Assembly (NCBI GenBank): GCA_026686845.1
Contig: JAIVEN010000024.1
Coordinates: 11,395,501-11,459,500 of the forward strand
Length of the DNA: 64,000 nt
Direction: 5' to 3'
From: Adenanthera pavonina
Taxonomy: Eukaryota > Streptophyta > Magnoliopsida > Fabales > Fabaceae
Shown here piece after piece: positions 48,298 through 60,312 of the stretch. Under the pieces are notes generated by a model. The model ran no database searches. It saw only the letters and a list, made by a program, of their open reading frames with translations, and had not been told where the DNA came from. A program made the position numbers and the translations under genes. Position 1 is the stretch's first letter. Every line of letters begins with the position of its first letter.

Positions 48298-49440
48298 AAA
48301 GCTCTCAATGAAGCTGGATAAGACAGAAAGAAGAAAGGCCTTGCTCTCAAAGTTGCTAAAGAAAAGGAACAAGAATCTGACAATGGAGAGGAACTTGATG
48401 AAGAAACTCTGGCTATGATGGTCAGAAAATTTGGAAGATTCTACAGTGAAAAGAGAAACAAGAAAATCTTCAAGAAAGGTGCAGCTGGAGATAGCAAGAG
48501 GGAAACAAAAGAACCTATCACTTGCTATGAATGCAAAAGGTAGGGACATATCAAATGAGATTTTCACAATTTCTCAAGAAGCAAGAAAAAGAAAAGAAGT
48601 TGCAGACAAAGGTAAGAAGAAAAGAGCTTACATCTCATCAATATGGGGTAACAGCTCTGATGAAGAAGAAGATGATGAAGATAAAGTTGCCAACATCTGT
48701 CTCATGGCACTTGCCTCTGAAGAAGCTGAAATCCCATGCAACAATGATCAAGAAGATGAGGTATATGAATCTGAACCTTCCTATTTTGAATTACTGGATG
48801 TATTTCATGAGTTGCATGATGAGTTTGTTAAGATTGCTAAAGAATTGAAGCAAGCTAAGAAAAAGATTTACAAACTAGAATCTCAATGCAACATTTCTGA
48901 AATTACTCATCTACCTATTACTAAATCTGTTTGCTGTAAATCATGCATTGAACTAAAGCAAACCAATGAATATCTAGTGAAAAGCATGTCTAGGCTTACT
49001 AGAGGTAAAGATATGTTGTTTGCTCTAATGGGAAGTCAAAGAATATCACAAGGAAAAGCTGGACTGGGCTATGATCCTTGTGCTGTAAAAGAAAAGATTA
49101 GGAAGAAAAATCAGAATGTGTACATGAGACATTTTGTGCATGCTGATGGAAAAAGAAAGAAAGATCATATGTCACATCACATTGAATCATATAATCAACC
49201 AAGGCATGCTAAATAAAAATATTATCTGCATTGTTTTCTTCTTGCTTCTTAATCCAGCAGTCTCTTTACCACCTGTCACTTCTGTAACAAAAAGGGACAT
49301 ATTTCCAGTTCATGTGCTATAAAGAAAAATGGACTTGACAGGAAGGTTAAATGGGTTCCCAAAGGTACATCTGTATCTAGGGAAAAGACCACTGACAGAA
49401 GAGGACCCAAGCAAATTTGGGTACCTAAAAAGAAAACATG
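48298..49440 (+). pseudogene. SIRE-like gag, C-terminal part
   Basis: The frame opens KALNEAG and KGLALKVAKEKEQES and reaches LDEETLAMMVRKFGRFYSEK. A zinc knuckle follows, spoiled by stops (CYECKR, stop, GHIK, stop). An acidic/basic region (261-codon open frame, 48431-49216) has a coiled-coil-like stretch LHDEFVKIAKELKQAKKKIY. After a stop at 49214 a second, intact CCHC knuckle reads CHFCNKKGHISSSC. The part ends PKQIWVPKKKT, the usual lead into protease. Gag forms the particle and binds RNA. The Tekay 5' LTR cuts the gene at 48297. Confidence 0.78.
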
Positions 49441-50040
49441 AACTTTGTTTTGCAGGTCTGTCTCAAAGCTAGAAAGAACAATAAATGGTACATGGACAGT
49501 GCCTGCTCAAGTCACATGATCAGTGATAAGGAGAAGTTCATCACCCTTAGAGACAAGAAAGGAGGAAAGCTGACCTTTGGAGGTGATCAATATGGCAGAA
49601 TAGTTGGCATTGGCATTGTGGGCAAGAATCCTGAAACATCCATTGAAGAGGTGCTGTTTGTGATTGGTCTCAACCACAATCTCCTGAGTGTGAGCCAAAC
49701 GTGTGACAAAGGAAATTGGGTACTGTTTGACTCAAAATTCTGCCTAGTCATCAGAAAAAGTGATCACAAAGTAATCCTCAAAGCTCAAAGGGATGGTAAT
49801 TGCTATACTATTGATCTTGATGAACTTCCTCCCTTAGATTCTATTTGCTTGATTAGTCAGGATAATGATAGTTTGCTATGGTATAGAAGATTAGCTCATG
49901 TTAACATGAATCAGCTTTCAAAACTGGTTAAAAACGAGTTTGTCACTGGCCTGCCAAAAATTGCTTTTGAAAAAGACAAAGAATGTGATGTATGCCTAAG
50001 AGGAAAACAAACTAAATCTTCTTTTAAACCAAAAATGTAG
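49438..50040 (+). pseudogene. SIRE-like pol: protease and GAG-pre-integrase segment
   Basis: This open frame of 200 codons has the aspartic protease motif NKWYMDSACSSHMISDKEKF (DSA), then GLNHNLLSVSQTCDKG. The pre-integrase segment has LLWYRRLAHVNMNQLSKLVK and CDVCLRGKQTKSSF. It ends at 50040 through a one-base shift; the next frame continues as VVTTTRPLELLHMDLIGP. Confidence 0.88.
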
Positions 50041-51146
50041 TAACCACAACTAGACCACTAGAATTACTACATATGGATTTAATTGGTCCATCTAGGGTAA
50101 AAAGCATTGGTGGAAATCTGTATGTGCTTGTAATTGTGGATGATTACTTTAGATTTATATGGACATTATTTCTTTCCTCTAAAAGTGATACCTTTGATGC
50201 ATTTGCAACCTTAGCCAAGAAAGTGCAAAATGAGAAAGGTATTTCCATTGTGTCTATCAGGTCAGATCATGGAGGAGAATTTGAGAACTCATACTTTCTG
50301 GAGTATTGCAATAAGCATGGAATTGACCACAACTTCTCAGCCCCAATAACTCCACAACAGAATGGAGTAGTAGAATGGAAGAACAAAACAATTGGAGAGA
50401 TGGCTAGAGCTATGCTGAATGAAAAGGAACTTTCTCAAGTATTTTGGGCTGATGCAGTGAATACAATAAGCTATATCATAAATAGAGCCTACATCAGACC
50501 AATCCTTGGGAAGACTCCCTATGAGTTGTACAAGGGAAGAAAGCCAAATCTGTCACATCTCCATGTGTTCGGCTGAAAATGCTTCATTCACAACAATGGA
50601 AAGGAGAATATGGGTAAGTTTGATGCCAAATCTGATGAAGGTATATTTCTGGGCTATTCTAGTAGAAGTAAGGCATATAGAGTTTTTAATAAAAAGTCTA
50701 AATTGGTAGAAGAATCTGTGCATGTAGTATTTATTGAAAATGAAACTACTTCGAAACATGCTACTGATGAGGATGATCTTGTCTCAAACTTTGAAAAGTT
50801 AGATATCTCTGATGAAGGTAAAATTGAACCTCCAAAAATATCTGAATCTATTAACATAGAGGAAGATATTCAGGAGAGAGATTTTGAAGAAGAAAATAAT
50901 GAAAAAATATCTCAAGAACTCCCTAGAACTTGGAGATATCAAAGGAATCATCCTGTTGATCAAGTGATAAGGAATGTTCAAGAGAGAGTCAGAACCAGAA
51001 AACAGTTAAGGGATCAAATGATTAATTGTGCTTTCATCTCACAAATTGAACCTAAATGTACTGAGGAAGCCTTAACTGATGAATACTAAATTTTGGCTAT
51101 GCAAGATGAATTAAATCAGTTCGAAAGAAATCAAGTTTGAGATTTA
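50041..51146 (+). pseudogene. SIRE-like pol: integrase
   Basis: Integrase core reads MDLIGPSRVKSIGGN, LVIVDDYFRFIWTLFLSSKS, SIRSDHGGEFENSYF and PQQNGVVEWKNKTIGEMARA, with the D, D and E of the catalytic triad present. ADAVNTISYIINRAYIRP and KTPYELYKGRKPNLSHLHVF follow. A TGA at 50572-50574 stands where Cys is expected. The frame then continues through FLGYSSRSKAYRVFNKKSK to 51089. Two more stops, at 51087-51089 and at 51138-51140, stand where Trp is expected. Confidence 0.88.
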
Positions 51147-52580
51147 GTGCCTAGACCCAAAAATCATGCTGTCATTGGTACCAAATGGGTTTTTAGAAAT
51201 AAACTTGATGAATCAGGATCAATAATCAGAAATAAAGCTAGACTGGTTGCTAAAGGATATAATCAAGAAGAAGGTATTGATTTTGAGGAAACCTTTGCTC
51301 CAGTAGCAAGATTAGAAGCAATTAGAATTCTGTTAGCATATGCATGCATGAAAAATATTTTGTTGTATCAAATGGATGTGAAGAGTGCTTTTCTAAATGG
51401 ATATATCATGGAAGAGGTTTATGTAGACCAACCTCCAGGTTTTGAGGACTCTACAAAACCAAACCATGTTTACAAACTGAAGAAAACTCTTTACGGTTTA
51501 AAACAGGCCCCTAGAGCATGGTATGAAAGATTGAGTAATTTTCTAACTGAAAAGGGGTTCAACAGAGGAAAAGTAGATACAACTTTATTTACTAAGAAAG
51601 AAAATAAAGATTTACTTATTGTTCAAATCTATGTTGATGATATTATATTTGGTGCTACTAATGAATCTCTTTGCAAGAATTTTTCTAAGTTAATGCAGGG
51701 AGAATTCGAAATGTCCATGATGGGTGAACTCAACTTCTTCCTTGGATTGCAAATCAGGCAGTGTGATGATGGTATTTTTCTTAATCAATCCAAGTATCTG
51801 AAAGAACTGCTTAAGAAGTTTGGAATGGAAAATGCCAAGCTAATGGGAACACCTATGGCTACTACAACCAAACTGGATATGGATGAAAAAGGGAAAATAT
51901 TTGACATAACCCAATACAAAAGAATGATTGGATCCCTACTGTACCTAACTGCCAGCAAACCTGACATCATGTTTAGTGTCTGTATGTGTGCAAGATTCCA
52001 GTCATGTCCCAAGGAAACCAATGCAACTGCTGTGAAGCGTATCTTTAGATATCTAATTGGAACTTCATAGATGGGTCTTTGGTATCCAAAGGGTAATGGA
52101 GAAGATCTCAAAGGATACACTGATGCTGACTTTGCAGGATCCAAAACTGACAGAAAAAGCACAAGTGGAACATGTCAGTTTCTTGGAGGATCCTTGGTTT
52201 TATGGTTTAGCAAGAAGCAAAATAGTGTGGCCTTATCCACAGCAGAGGCTGAGTATGTTGCAGCTGGAAGCTATTGTGCCCAAATTATCTGGATGAAACA
52301 GCAGCTTGAAGATCTTGAGGTTGAGATGAAGGAAATACCAATCATGTGTGACAATCAAAGTGCCATTAATATCACAAAGAATCCTGTCATGCATTCAAGG
52401 ACAAAACATATTGAAGTTAGGCACCACTTCATAAGGGATCATGTTTTGAAAGGAGAAATCAGACTAGAGTACATCCCAACTGAGGATCAAGTTGCAGATA
52501 TCTTGACAAAGCCTCTATCAGAAGATAGACATTGCAAAATCAGAAAAGAATTGGGTATGGTAAATCCCAATGAACTGTAA
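51147..52580 (+). pseudogene. SIRE-like pol: reverse transcriptase and RNase H, one stop
   Basis: Reverse transcriptase shows GTKWVFRNKLDESG, NKARLVAKGYNQEEGIDFEE, YQMDVKSAFLNGYIMEEVYV, LYGLKQAPRAWYE and the palm motif IYVDDIIFG. RNase H shows GYTDADFAGSKTDRKSTSGT, ALSTAEAEYVAAGSYCAQ, MCDNQSAINITKN and DQVADILTKPLSEDRHC, ending LGMVNPNEL. The one lesion is TAG at 52068-52070, where the minus-strand copy has a Gln codon (GTSQMGLW). Confidence 0.92.
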
Positions 52581-53573
52581 GTAAATCCGTGTGAAATTCT
52601 GTTTTTAGATTTTCCAACATTAAATTAATTCTAACTTTAGCATCAGAGTGTATTTAATTTAAGTTGTAGGAGCTCCTCATGAGATTCAATGGGAATAAAT
52701 CTGAAAAATGGAGCACATGAGAATGGAACAATCAAAAAGTGAAGAAAATGGCAGAAATTCTGAGTTTCTGGATCAATTCTGTAAGTTTTTAAAGTTGAAA
52801 TTCGTATATTAATTGTGTGTTAGATGAATTTCCGTGAAAAACTAAGTTTCTGAGGAAGTCAGCATGGTCAACATTCGAATTTGGATGCCCAACAGACAAA
52901 CTTCAGCCTGTTATAAGTTGAAACAGTTCTCGGTGATGCCTCGAAATTCGTCTGTTGGACCTTGAAAGTTCGAATTTTCAAGAACAAAAATTTCAAAGTT
53001 ATGTTTGTCCAACATGATGATTATACTAATGTTTATCTCTTAACATACAAATGTTGGAAAACTTTCACAAAGTAAAAAAATTCGAATTTCTGACTTAAAA
53101 TTCGTCTGTTGAAACATGCTCCTCAATGTTGAATATTTGAAAGATGAAGTTTTATATGCATAATTCATCTGTTGTTTGCTAATTTGATTGCTGCTTAATG
53201 TTTGCTCTTCAAAATTAGAACTTTGTTTAAACAAAGTTCGTCTGTTCATCTTGTGTTTCTTGAACCAAGCCTCTGTCAGACAAACTTTCAGAAGAAACTT
53301 CGTCTGTCAGTAAGCTTTGCTGAATGGTTTAACTTTTAACTGCCCGAAGTTCAAATTTTGACCCATCAAAATTCGTCTATCAGATGGTTACTTACGTTAA
53401 AAGCGACGATTTTCCACTGAACAGACGCAACCCTACTCTCTTCCTCTCTGGGTCTGTTCAAATCCTCTCATCAATGCTCTTAAATTCTGACCGAAAATCT
53501 TCATTTCCCACCGTCTAAACTGATTTTCGCACCCTATAAACCCAATCTCGGCTTCATTCTAAAATATTCATCA
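52581..53573. repeat. Spacer between pol and extra ORF of the plus-strand SIRE-like element
   Basis: About 1 kb, non-coding, with repeated AAATTCGAATTT and TTCGTCTGTTG words from 52795 to 53390. It is homologous to 33599-32606 of the minus-strand copy. The last 170 bases before the ATG are free of the motif and could act as a leader or internal promoter for the extra ORF. Confidence 0.8.
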
Positions 53574-55731
53574 ATGAAAATGGCAAGAGTAAAGAATCCT
53601 GAAGCTGGAAAAGGAGAGTCTCATCCAAAGAGATTGGTCAAATCACAATATGCTTCAAAGGAGGGCGAAAAACTGAAAAGAAAGGCCGAATCAAGCAAGG
53701 GAACTCCTTCCAAACGTCAAAAAACTACACCAAAGGGTGAATCAAAGAAAGCTGGACCCTCTTCCTCAAAGAAAGCAGAATCTTCGGTCCCTGTTCCTAC
53801 TACTGCTGAGACTGTTGCTTCCACTCCCTCCTCAAGTACTGAATCTGGAGAATATCAACTCATTACACTGCCATTATGGAGCACTCCACAGATTCAAGAG
53901 GAATACTCTACCAAGTTTGCCAATAAAAAGGTAATCAAGCCTCATTGTGTGAACTTGGAAGATTTCTTAGTCTCAAACAATTTTGATACTGGAATATGGA
54001 TGTTGAGATATAAGAATCTATTAGAGATATTGGAGAGATATGATGATGAAGTAGTAAAGACATGGTATGCCTCCTTGAAGTACAACAACAAGAAGAATAA
54101 GTGGGAGGTCAATCTGAGATCAAGGACCATCTGGCTCACAGATGAGAGCTTTAATGAAGTACTGAAAATCCCAGGGCAAGATGGCCTCAAGATTGATATC
54201 ACTGCCACTAGATATATAGATAAGGCAGAGATTGCTAATAAAGAAGGTGGCCCCTTTCTGAACTATAAGGAGAGCACAATTCTGAGCACATTGTTTAGAA
54301 GAAAGGAAAGCTGGCCAACCATAAACCTGCTGAAACCCACAGACCTCAGTGCCCAAGTGAGGATCTTACACTACATAGTGTCTAGGATCATATTCAATAA
54401 AGGAGGCAGCTTCAATTTGATCACAAGGGCAGAGGCATATGTCATGGCAGCAATCATGCGTGGAAAGCTCATTAACATGAGACATATCATACTCCAACGC
54501 ATGATCAAGGCAAGGGATCAGAGGAAAGACTCCACACTCCCCTATGTAGCTATCATTTCCAGAATTCTGCAATATGCTAGAATTCAGCATCTTGAGAAGG
54601 GGAAAGGAAAACCCACTGAGATCTTCAAGGAGGAAGAACTACAAAGGATGGGAATTGAAAGAAGTGAAGGAAGATGGATTGGGAAGGGAGCAGGAAAATC
54701 TGAAGATCTTTTCTTTGTTGAAGGTGCCTCCCAACAGCAAGAAGGTACCTCTGAGGCTCCAGCTAGACATACACCACAGCCTTCTCTTCTTGTCCCATCT
54801 CCATCCAAGCCTACTCACATTCCATCTACTCCCTCCTCTCGTGCCAAGCCAACCAAGATCACTGAATTGTATGACAGCTTGTCTACACTCATTCTTAGCA
54901 TCAGGGATGAGGAAAATGTCAAGTTTGCTCATCTGCAAGATCAAATTCACCAGTTGGCAAAGAACATGAAAGTGGTTGCTGATGCCTATGAAGAAATTTG
55001 AAGTGCAATTCCTGCCACATTAGCCAGGGTTCTCTGTGCCTGATCTGTCTCCAACTCCTGAGCCTCCAAGCCCCTTCGAGCTAGCCTCTTCTGAGCATGA
55101 TGATGATGCAGATGGTGCTAAGCCTGCTGGTACAATGAGGACACCAAGTCCTGGTCCACCCTTGGACTATGGCTTGGAAGAAGAAGGACCTTAGGAAATA
55201 GGCCCTCATGAGCCCATTCCAGAAGATGCTTAGGATTCAATTCTTTACACCCAAGAATCTGAGCAAGTTGAAAGACTAGTGGCAGCCATTTCCACTTCAT
55301 CAATGTTGGAGGTTGCCAGCAATGAAGAGAGAAGCATTGTGCCTGTTGTTGATTTTGAAGCTATTGCTCGCAATGCTCTCTTGCAAGCTCAGAGAAGAAG
55401 GCTTGAGGAAATGTTTCGTTCTGATGACCCTGCTCCTTCATCTCTCTCTGCATACGGTCTCTCAGAAGAACAAAGGGCTCAATTGGCTCTTTCCAGACAA
55501 GAGATGCAAGAGCTGCTTGAGGTCTCTGATGATGAGGATTCTGAGCCTCATCTGCCTTTTAATCCTGTGCCCCTCCAAGCTATTCCAGTTTCTCAGATCC
55601 CTCCTTCAGCTGATTTTGTTCACCTTCCTGATGATGCCAAAAAGGGGGAGAAGAGTAAGCAAACTGGCAAGACTACTGCTGAGCCATCTGGAAAGACTTA
55701 CAGCAAGAAGACCAAGCCAAAGAAGAAGTAA
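53574..55731 (+). pseudogene. Extra ORF between pol and 3' LTR of SIRE-like element, plus-strand copy
   Basis: Starts MKMARVKNPEAGKGESHPKR, with a basic Lys/Ser-rich N terminus. The central domain contains VNLEDFLVSNNFDTGIWMLR, VNLRSRTIWLTDESFNEV, FLNYKESTILSTLFRRKE and ITRAEAYVMAAIMRGKLIN. A TGA after DAYEEI at 54999-55001 replaces the Arg codon of the other copy. A short indel, and stops near 55193 and 55232, follow. The C-terminal part is open 55279-55731 and ends KKTKPKKK. Two copies sharing the whole layout show that the ORF belongs to the element. Its domain resembles the plant Transposase_32 type (from memory). A membrane-fusion role is not supported by anything I see. Confidence 0.78.
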
Positions 55732-56035
55732 TTATATTTTAGGCTTGAGTCCTCTTGCAGTGCTGTATTGAGTCTCAGTTGTTTGTTATGATTGTTTATG
55801 TTTTGTATTTGATTTGTGTATTTAGAAGAACTTTGCTTAAATTTGTCTCTATAAAGCAACATTTGATTAAATGAAAGAATTCCTTGGTTACAATGATCTG
55901 TTCTTATTATTCTTTGAATCTCTTCACATGATCTACTATATATCATATCTTTTGAAATATAATGCATATGTTGAGGGGGAGCTTGTTAAAGCAAACCCAA
56001 GTACTAATCCAGTTTGTAAGTTGTTTTGTCATCAT

Positions 56036-56050
56036 AAAAAAGGGGGAGAA
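56036..56050 (+). other. Polypurine tract of the plus-strand SIRE-like element
   Basis: AAAAAAGGGGGAGAA directly before the LTR start TGTTGAATCC. Confidence 0.87.
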
Positions 56051-57319
56051 TGTTGAATCCAGAGTTTTGATAATTCCAAACCAACCCTCAAGAGCTTGGA
56101 ATAAAGATACCAAAGGTGCTCAAATGAATTCAAGTGAAGAAATTCTGGAAAAATCTGTGCAAGAATAGATGTAGGATGTTTAGTTATGTTTTAATTTGAG
56201 TAAAAGACTTTGATTTGGTGAAAATATGTTTTAAAACCTTGATTCTATGTTAAATCATGGAATATTTGAAAAACACCCACCAACAGACAAAGCTTGAAAG
56301 GTTAACACCAATCTGTCATAGTGAAAGTTTGAACTTTGGCTTTGAAAATTTGAATTTCGTACTGAAACTAAACAAGTATGAAGAGATGCCTCTCTGACAG
56401 ACGAATTTTGACTTGATGAAATTCGAATTTTGATAAGTGTCTAAAAGGAGCTTTCAATAACAGACGAACTTTGAGTTTTGAAAATTCGAATTTCAGACAA
56501 AATGAAACTTATGAAAACTAAAGAAATTCATATGAAATTATGTCAAAGTTCATCTGAAACCAAGTTTAGATTGGATTTCAAAATTGCTCACTGATAGATG
56601 AACTTTGAACATGAAAATTCGAATTTCAGAAACTGAGCTTGTGAGTCTGTTAAAGTGATATGTTGACATATGAATGATAGTATTTATAAATTCGGATTTT
56701 GAAGTTAGTCTGAAAAGAGGTCTCTCGGACAGACGAATTTTGACATTTGAAAATTTGAACTTTGAATCACATGAACTACAATGCCTTTCAAACCAGCTAT
56801 GGATAGACGAATTTTGAGTTTCTAAAAATCGAATTTCAAAGGCACTGTAACAAATTGAAAATACTGTTCACACTTAACAGAAAAACTTTCTACTTGAAAA
56901 TTCGTATGTCACAACATAGAAACATTTTCAAAATATCAAAATTCGAATTTCACTTTATGACAGACGAACTTCGGACTTTCAATGTTGAAGCTGTTAACCT
57001 TCTGTTTCTGTGAAATTCGTCTGTTGACCAACCGAAATTCGAATTTTAGTATGTCAAAAGCATTAAATGCGGTTGGTTAACGGATAGTTTTTCAGAGTAA
57101 CAGTTGGATAACTTCTCTAACGGATAGATTTTGTCTCTAACAGATACTTGAGACCTAAATCTATATATATAACATCATTTGAAGTTGTGGGTAATGATTC
57201 TAACTTTGTTTATACTCTGTTTTACCATTATATATTGCTTTTTTCACCTTCTTGATATTTTGCAGTAAATTTTTAATCTTCCCAATTCACCCCCTCTTGG
57301 GAAGCTAGCTAATCTAACA
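56051..57319 (+). repeat. 3' LTR of the plus-strand SIRE-like element, internally shortened
   Basis: TGTTGAATCCAGAG to CTAATCTAACA, 1269 bp. It follows the 8313-10034 type up to ATTTGAAGTTGTGGGTAA (about 57190), then skips some 400-450 bases and rejoins shortly before CTTCCCAATTCACC (57278). The missing part includes most of the region between the TATA-like TATATATATAAC and the LTR end. Confidence 0.85.
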
Positions 57320-60312
57320 CAATGCATCATAATTATTTTTTAATAAATTGATACTAATTTTAAAAATGAAATTACAATTTTATATCGATCATTAATCTGC
57401 CAATGTCAAAAGTAAAACACACCACCATAATTATGACTATTATCATAAATGTATGATTAATCTACAAATCTAAAACAAAAATAACTTAACAAATGACCAC
57501 AAAACAAGTCTAAAACAAACACGAACAAAACTGCACTTTATTCAGTATTCATGTCGAAGGCTTCCACTTTAGTAGAAGAAGGAATATAAGATATATCAAA
57601 GCCAGAAAATCATTTATACCCAGATCATCATTTAGTACAGAGCAAAGGAGTAATAGCAGCAGAGCAATAGCAAAACAAACTCTAAACAAAACCTAGGCAG
57701 ATAAGGAGGCCAATGACCAAGCAATATCAATGAAATTTAACAGTCAATATATTCTAAGCTTTACCAACATCATCATTTATACCGCTAATTTAAATACCAT
57801 AACCCCATCACTAGTCACGAAACAAAGTATTGACAAAAACACTGTCCAAACCAGGTATTCAGACAATCAGACTCATTCCCATTGCAAGGAATACCCCAAA
57901 CACCCAAGCATTCAAAACTCAAAAATGCATTTCCTTTTAAACTTTGATGAATCCATGATGTGGACAGCAATTCAAAGCATCTCAGTCACATTGTAAATTG
58001 CAGATAAAATGAGGTGCAAAGTACATACTTGTTAAACAAAGCTTCCGATTATACCCTAGCTGTACCTTGATGAGACGAAGCCGTAGTTGAATGAGAAGAC
58101 CTTAGCCACCCACAAGTGGTGTGGGACATGGAAGAGATGACAAGTTTAGGAGCTGAGGATGAAACGGTTACTTTAGGCATTGGTGAAGCCAGAAACCACG
58201 TTTGAAGCCCAAAATTGCATTTCTCCCCCTGAGTAGTGCACCAAATGAGGAAGCTCAAACCTAAATTTGTAACCCAAAAAGTGATTATTTATTTATTTTT
58301 CATCATGTTTGGATACTCCCCATCTCCATGTTTAGAAAATCACCTTTGAGGCAAAAATTGCTTCAACCCATAAGTGACCCTAGACGGCCTCAAATATGTT
58401 TGAATTAGAGTTCACAAAAGTGATTTTGAATAGAATTAATTTTGTAGAATTGATTTTAATTAGAATTGAGTTAATTATATTGTGCTTTATATTTGGAAGC
58501 TTTTACTTCAAAAGTGATTTTGTCAAAATGAACATGTTTGGATAATTTCAATCAAAAGCACCTTAGGATATATAATTACTGAAATATTTAAAATGCTCGT
58601 CCCTTAAATAATAATTTTTTCATTAAAAATTCATTAATAATTTGTATTTAATAGTTTAATTTATAAATATTATAAAAACAAGCCTAAAAAACACTTTCAA
58701 TTTTTAAACAAAATAAAATGATATTTTATATTTAAGAAGATCCTTTTTCTCTTTCCATAACTAAATAATGTTGAAAATATTTAGGAAAATTACAAATAAA
58801 TACCACGAGAGAAAAAATTACAAAAATAAAAACCTAAGATATAAAGACCATGAAACAAGGATCTTTCATGGCTCCTTATACAAATTACTAAAATATAGAA
58901 CACTATTTCTCTAGTTTAAATTTGTCATTGTCCAATGCTATTTTGGTTACAATTTGCTTTGATTCTTTCTCCCGACAAAGTTTGGTTTTCTCCATTGCTG
59001 TCTTGGCTACAATTAAACCACTATCCTACTCACATTCATCTCACCAATTAAATGTTGAAAGATGGAGACTCATCTTAGTGAGACCAATGCAAGTATGATG
59101 GTGTTACACCATGATTATTGTATGGAGGATGATGTCAAGTAGAAGCCTACAAATAATGAAGCCAAAACAAGATTTTACCAATGAAGCCAAAACAAATAAT
59201 AAATTATTTATTTCCAAATAGGATTCTATCTCAAGCATAAACAAGGTAGTATGTGCAGACAATTTTTTACCAAAAAAATAAATTGGACAAGAGAACTTAA
59301 GCTAGTTGCAAATTGGTAATATAGCACAACCATGATTATAGTAGATTTGCAACTGACTACTATATATTTGCAACTTATATTCATAGATTTGCAACTCATG
59401 GTCATGTGATTTATTAATTCTTGCAAAGTGTGTATTGGTCGATTATCAAAGGAGGTTCTCTTTAATGGTTGACTAGTGCAACAATTCAGTGACAATAGTA
59501 GCTGTCAAGGCCATTGTACTGGTAAATCAAATATAGTTTCAAATATATGAGCATCAGTTGAATATAGAAACAACACTTGCAAATCGCTGATTCAGATTTG
59601 AAATAAGGGAAAATGACGTACCGCGTTGAGGGCAACAAGTTGCTATGGGTAAAAGAAGGTAGAGATCTATAGCATAGAGAGGAGGGAAGGAGGGAGTGAT
59701 CTAAGGGGCAGAGATCTAGATCTTAGATAGTGTTCTCATTTGGAGAAGCTCCAGCTTCAGATCTTTGATGGCGGAGGAGATGGATCGACGAAAATGAAGA
59801 GAATATGAAGACAAGGTCTAGTCATGGGGAAGACGAAGCTGATAGTGGGATGGGGTGAAGGAGAGGAGATGGGGAAAAGAGCAAAGGCGACGGAGGAGAA
59901 GAGGAAGAAGGAAAGAGAGGGACAAAAAGGAGAAAGAAGGAAGGAAGAAGAGGGAGGACAAAACCCTTTTTTTTTCCGCAACAATAATATTTACAATTAG
60001 CTACCTTGGTACCTCAATGTAAATATGAAAGTTTAAGGTATGTTTTTATAATTTTTTGTCTCCCATGATATTTGTCTATAATTTTCCCTAAATATTTAGC
60101 CAATAATATTTGTATATTATATTAAACATAAATCAATATTAAAAATGTTATAAGAAACTTTATAATATTACATAACTAATTGTCTTGCAAATGTTCTACA
60201 ATTTGATCTTTAATTAAATTGTGAATACAATCTATATTTGTTGAAGATGCCATAGTTAGACTTGAGGAAGATGTCTAATACTCATTAACATGATTACCAT
60301 TTTCATGCTCAA
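57320..60312. other. Unassigned DNA, possibly with PIF/Harbinger flank
   Basis: I recognise no gene. Short frames at 57730-57996 (+) and 58049-58258 (-) show no family resemblance. TGTTTGGATA-type words at about 58307 and 58531 recall ends of Tourist/Harbinger elements, which would agree with the transposase remnant at 60313-61060, but no matching partner end was found. A strongly purine-rich plus-strand tract lies at 59640-59960. Confidence 0.35.

Larger units (their letters stand above)
48298..57319 (+). mobile_element. SIRE-like Ty1/copia element, plus strand, 5' end missing
   Basis: Starts inside gag at the border of the Tekay element and continues with zinc knuckle, protease, integrase, reverse transcriptase, RNase H, motif-rich spacer, extra ORF, polypurine tract and 3' LTR. 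Protein sequence of the shared parts is very close to the minus-strand copy at 28429-34491. The 5' LTR and gag start are not on the far side of the Tekay element, so a deletion accompanied the rearrangement. No target duplication can be assessed. Confidence 0.88.

Noticed and set aside
53574..55731. Calling the extra SIRE-like ORF an envelope glycoprotein
   Set aside because: No signal peptide, fusion peptide or membrane anchor is visible; position alone is not enough.
48298..57319. Integrated plant pararetrovirus (caulimovirid)
   Set aside because: The order protease, integrase, reverse transcriptase, RNase H with LTR and polypurine tract is that of a copia retrotransposon; movement and coat protein signatures are absent.
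57730..58258. Host gene exon suggested by short frames on both strands
   Set aside because: No frame shows a domain, and no splice-consistent continuation was found.
59757..59984. 75-codon minus-strand frame rich in Ser, Phe and Pro
   Set aside because: It is the complement of a purine tract; the low complexity explains the open frame and no domain is visible.
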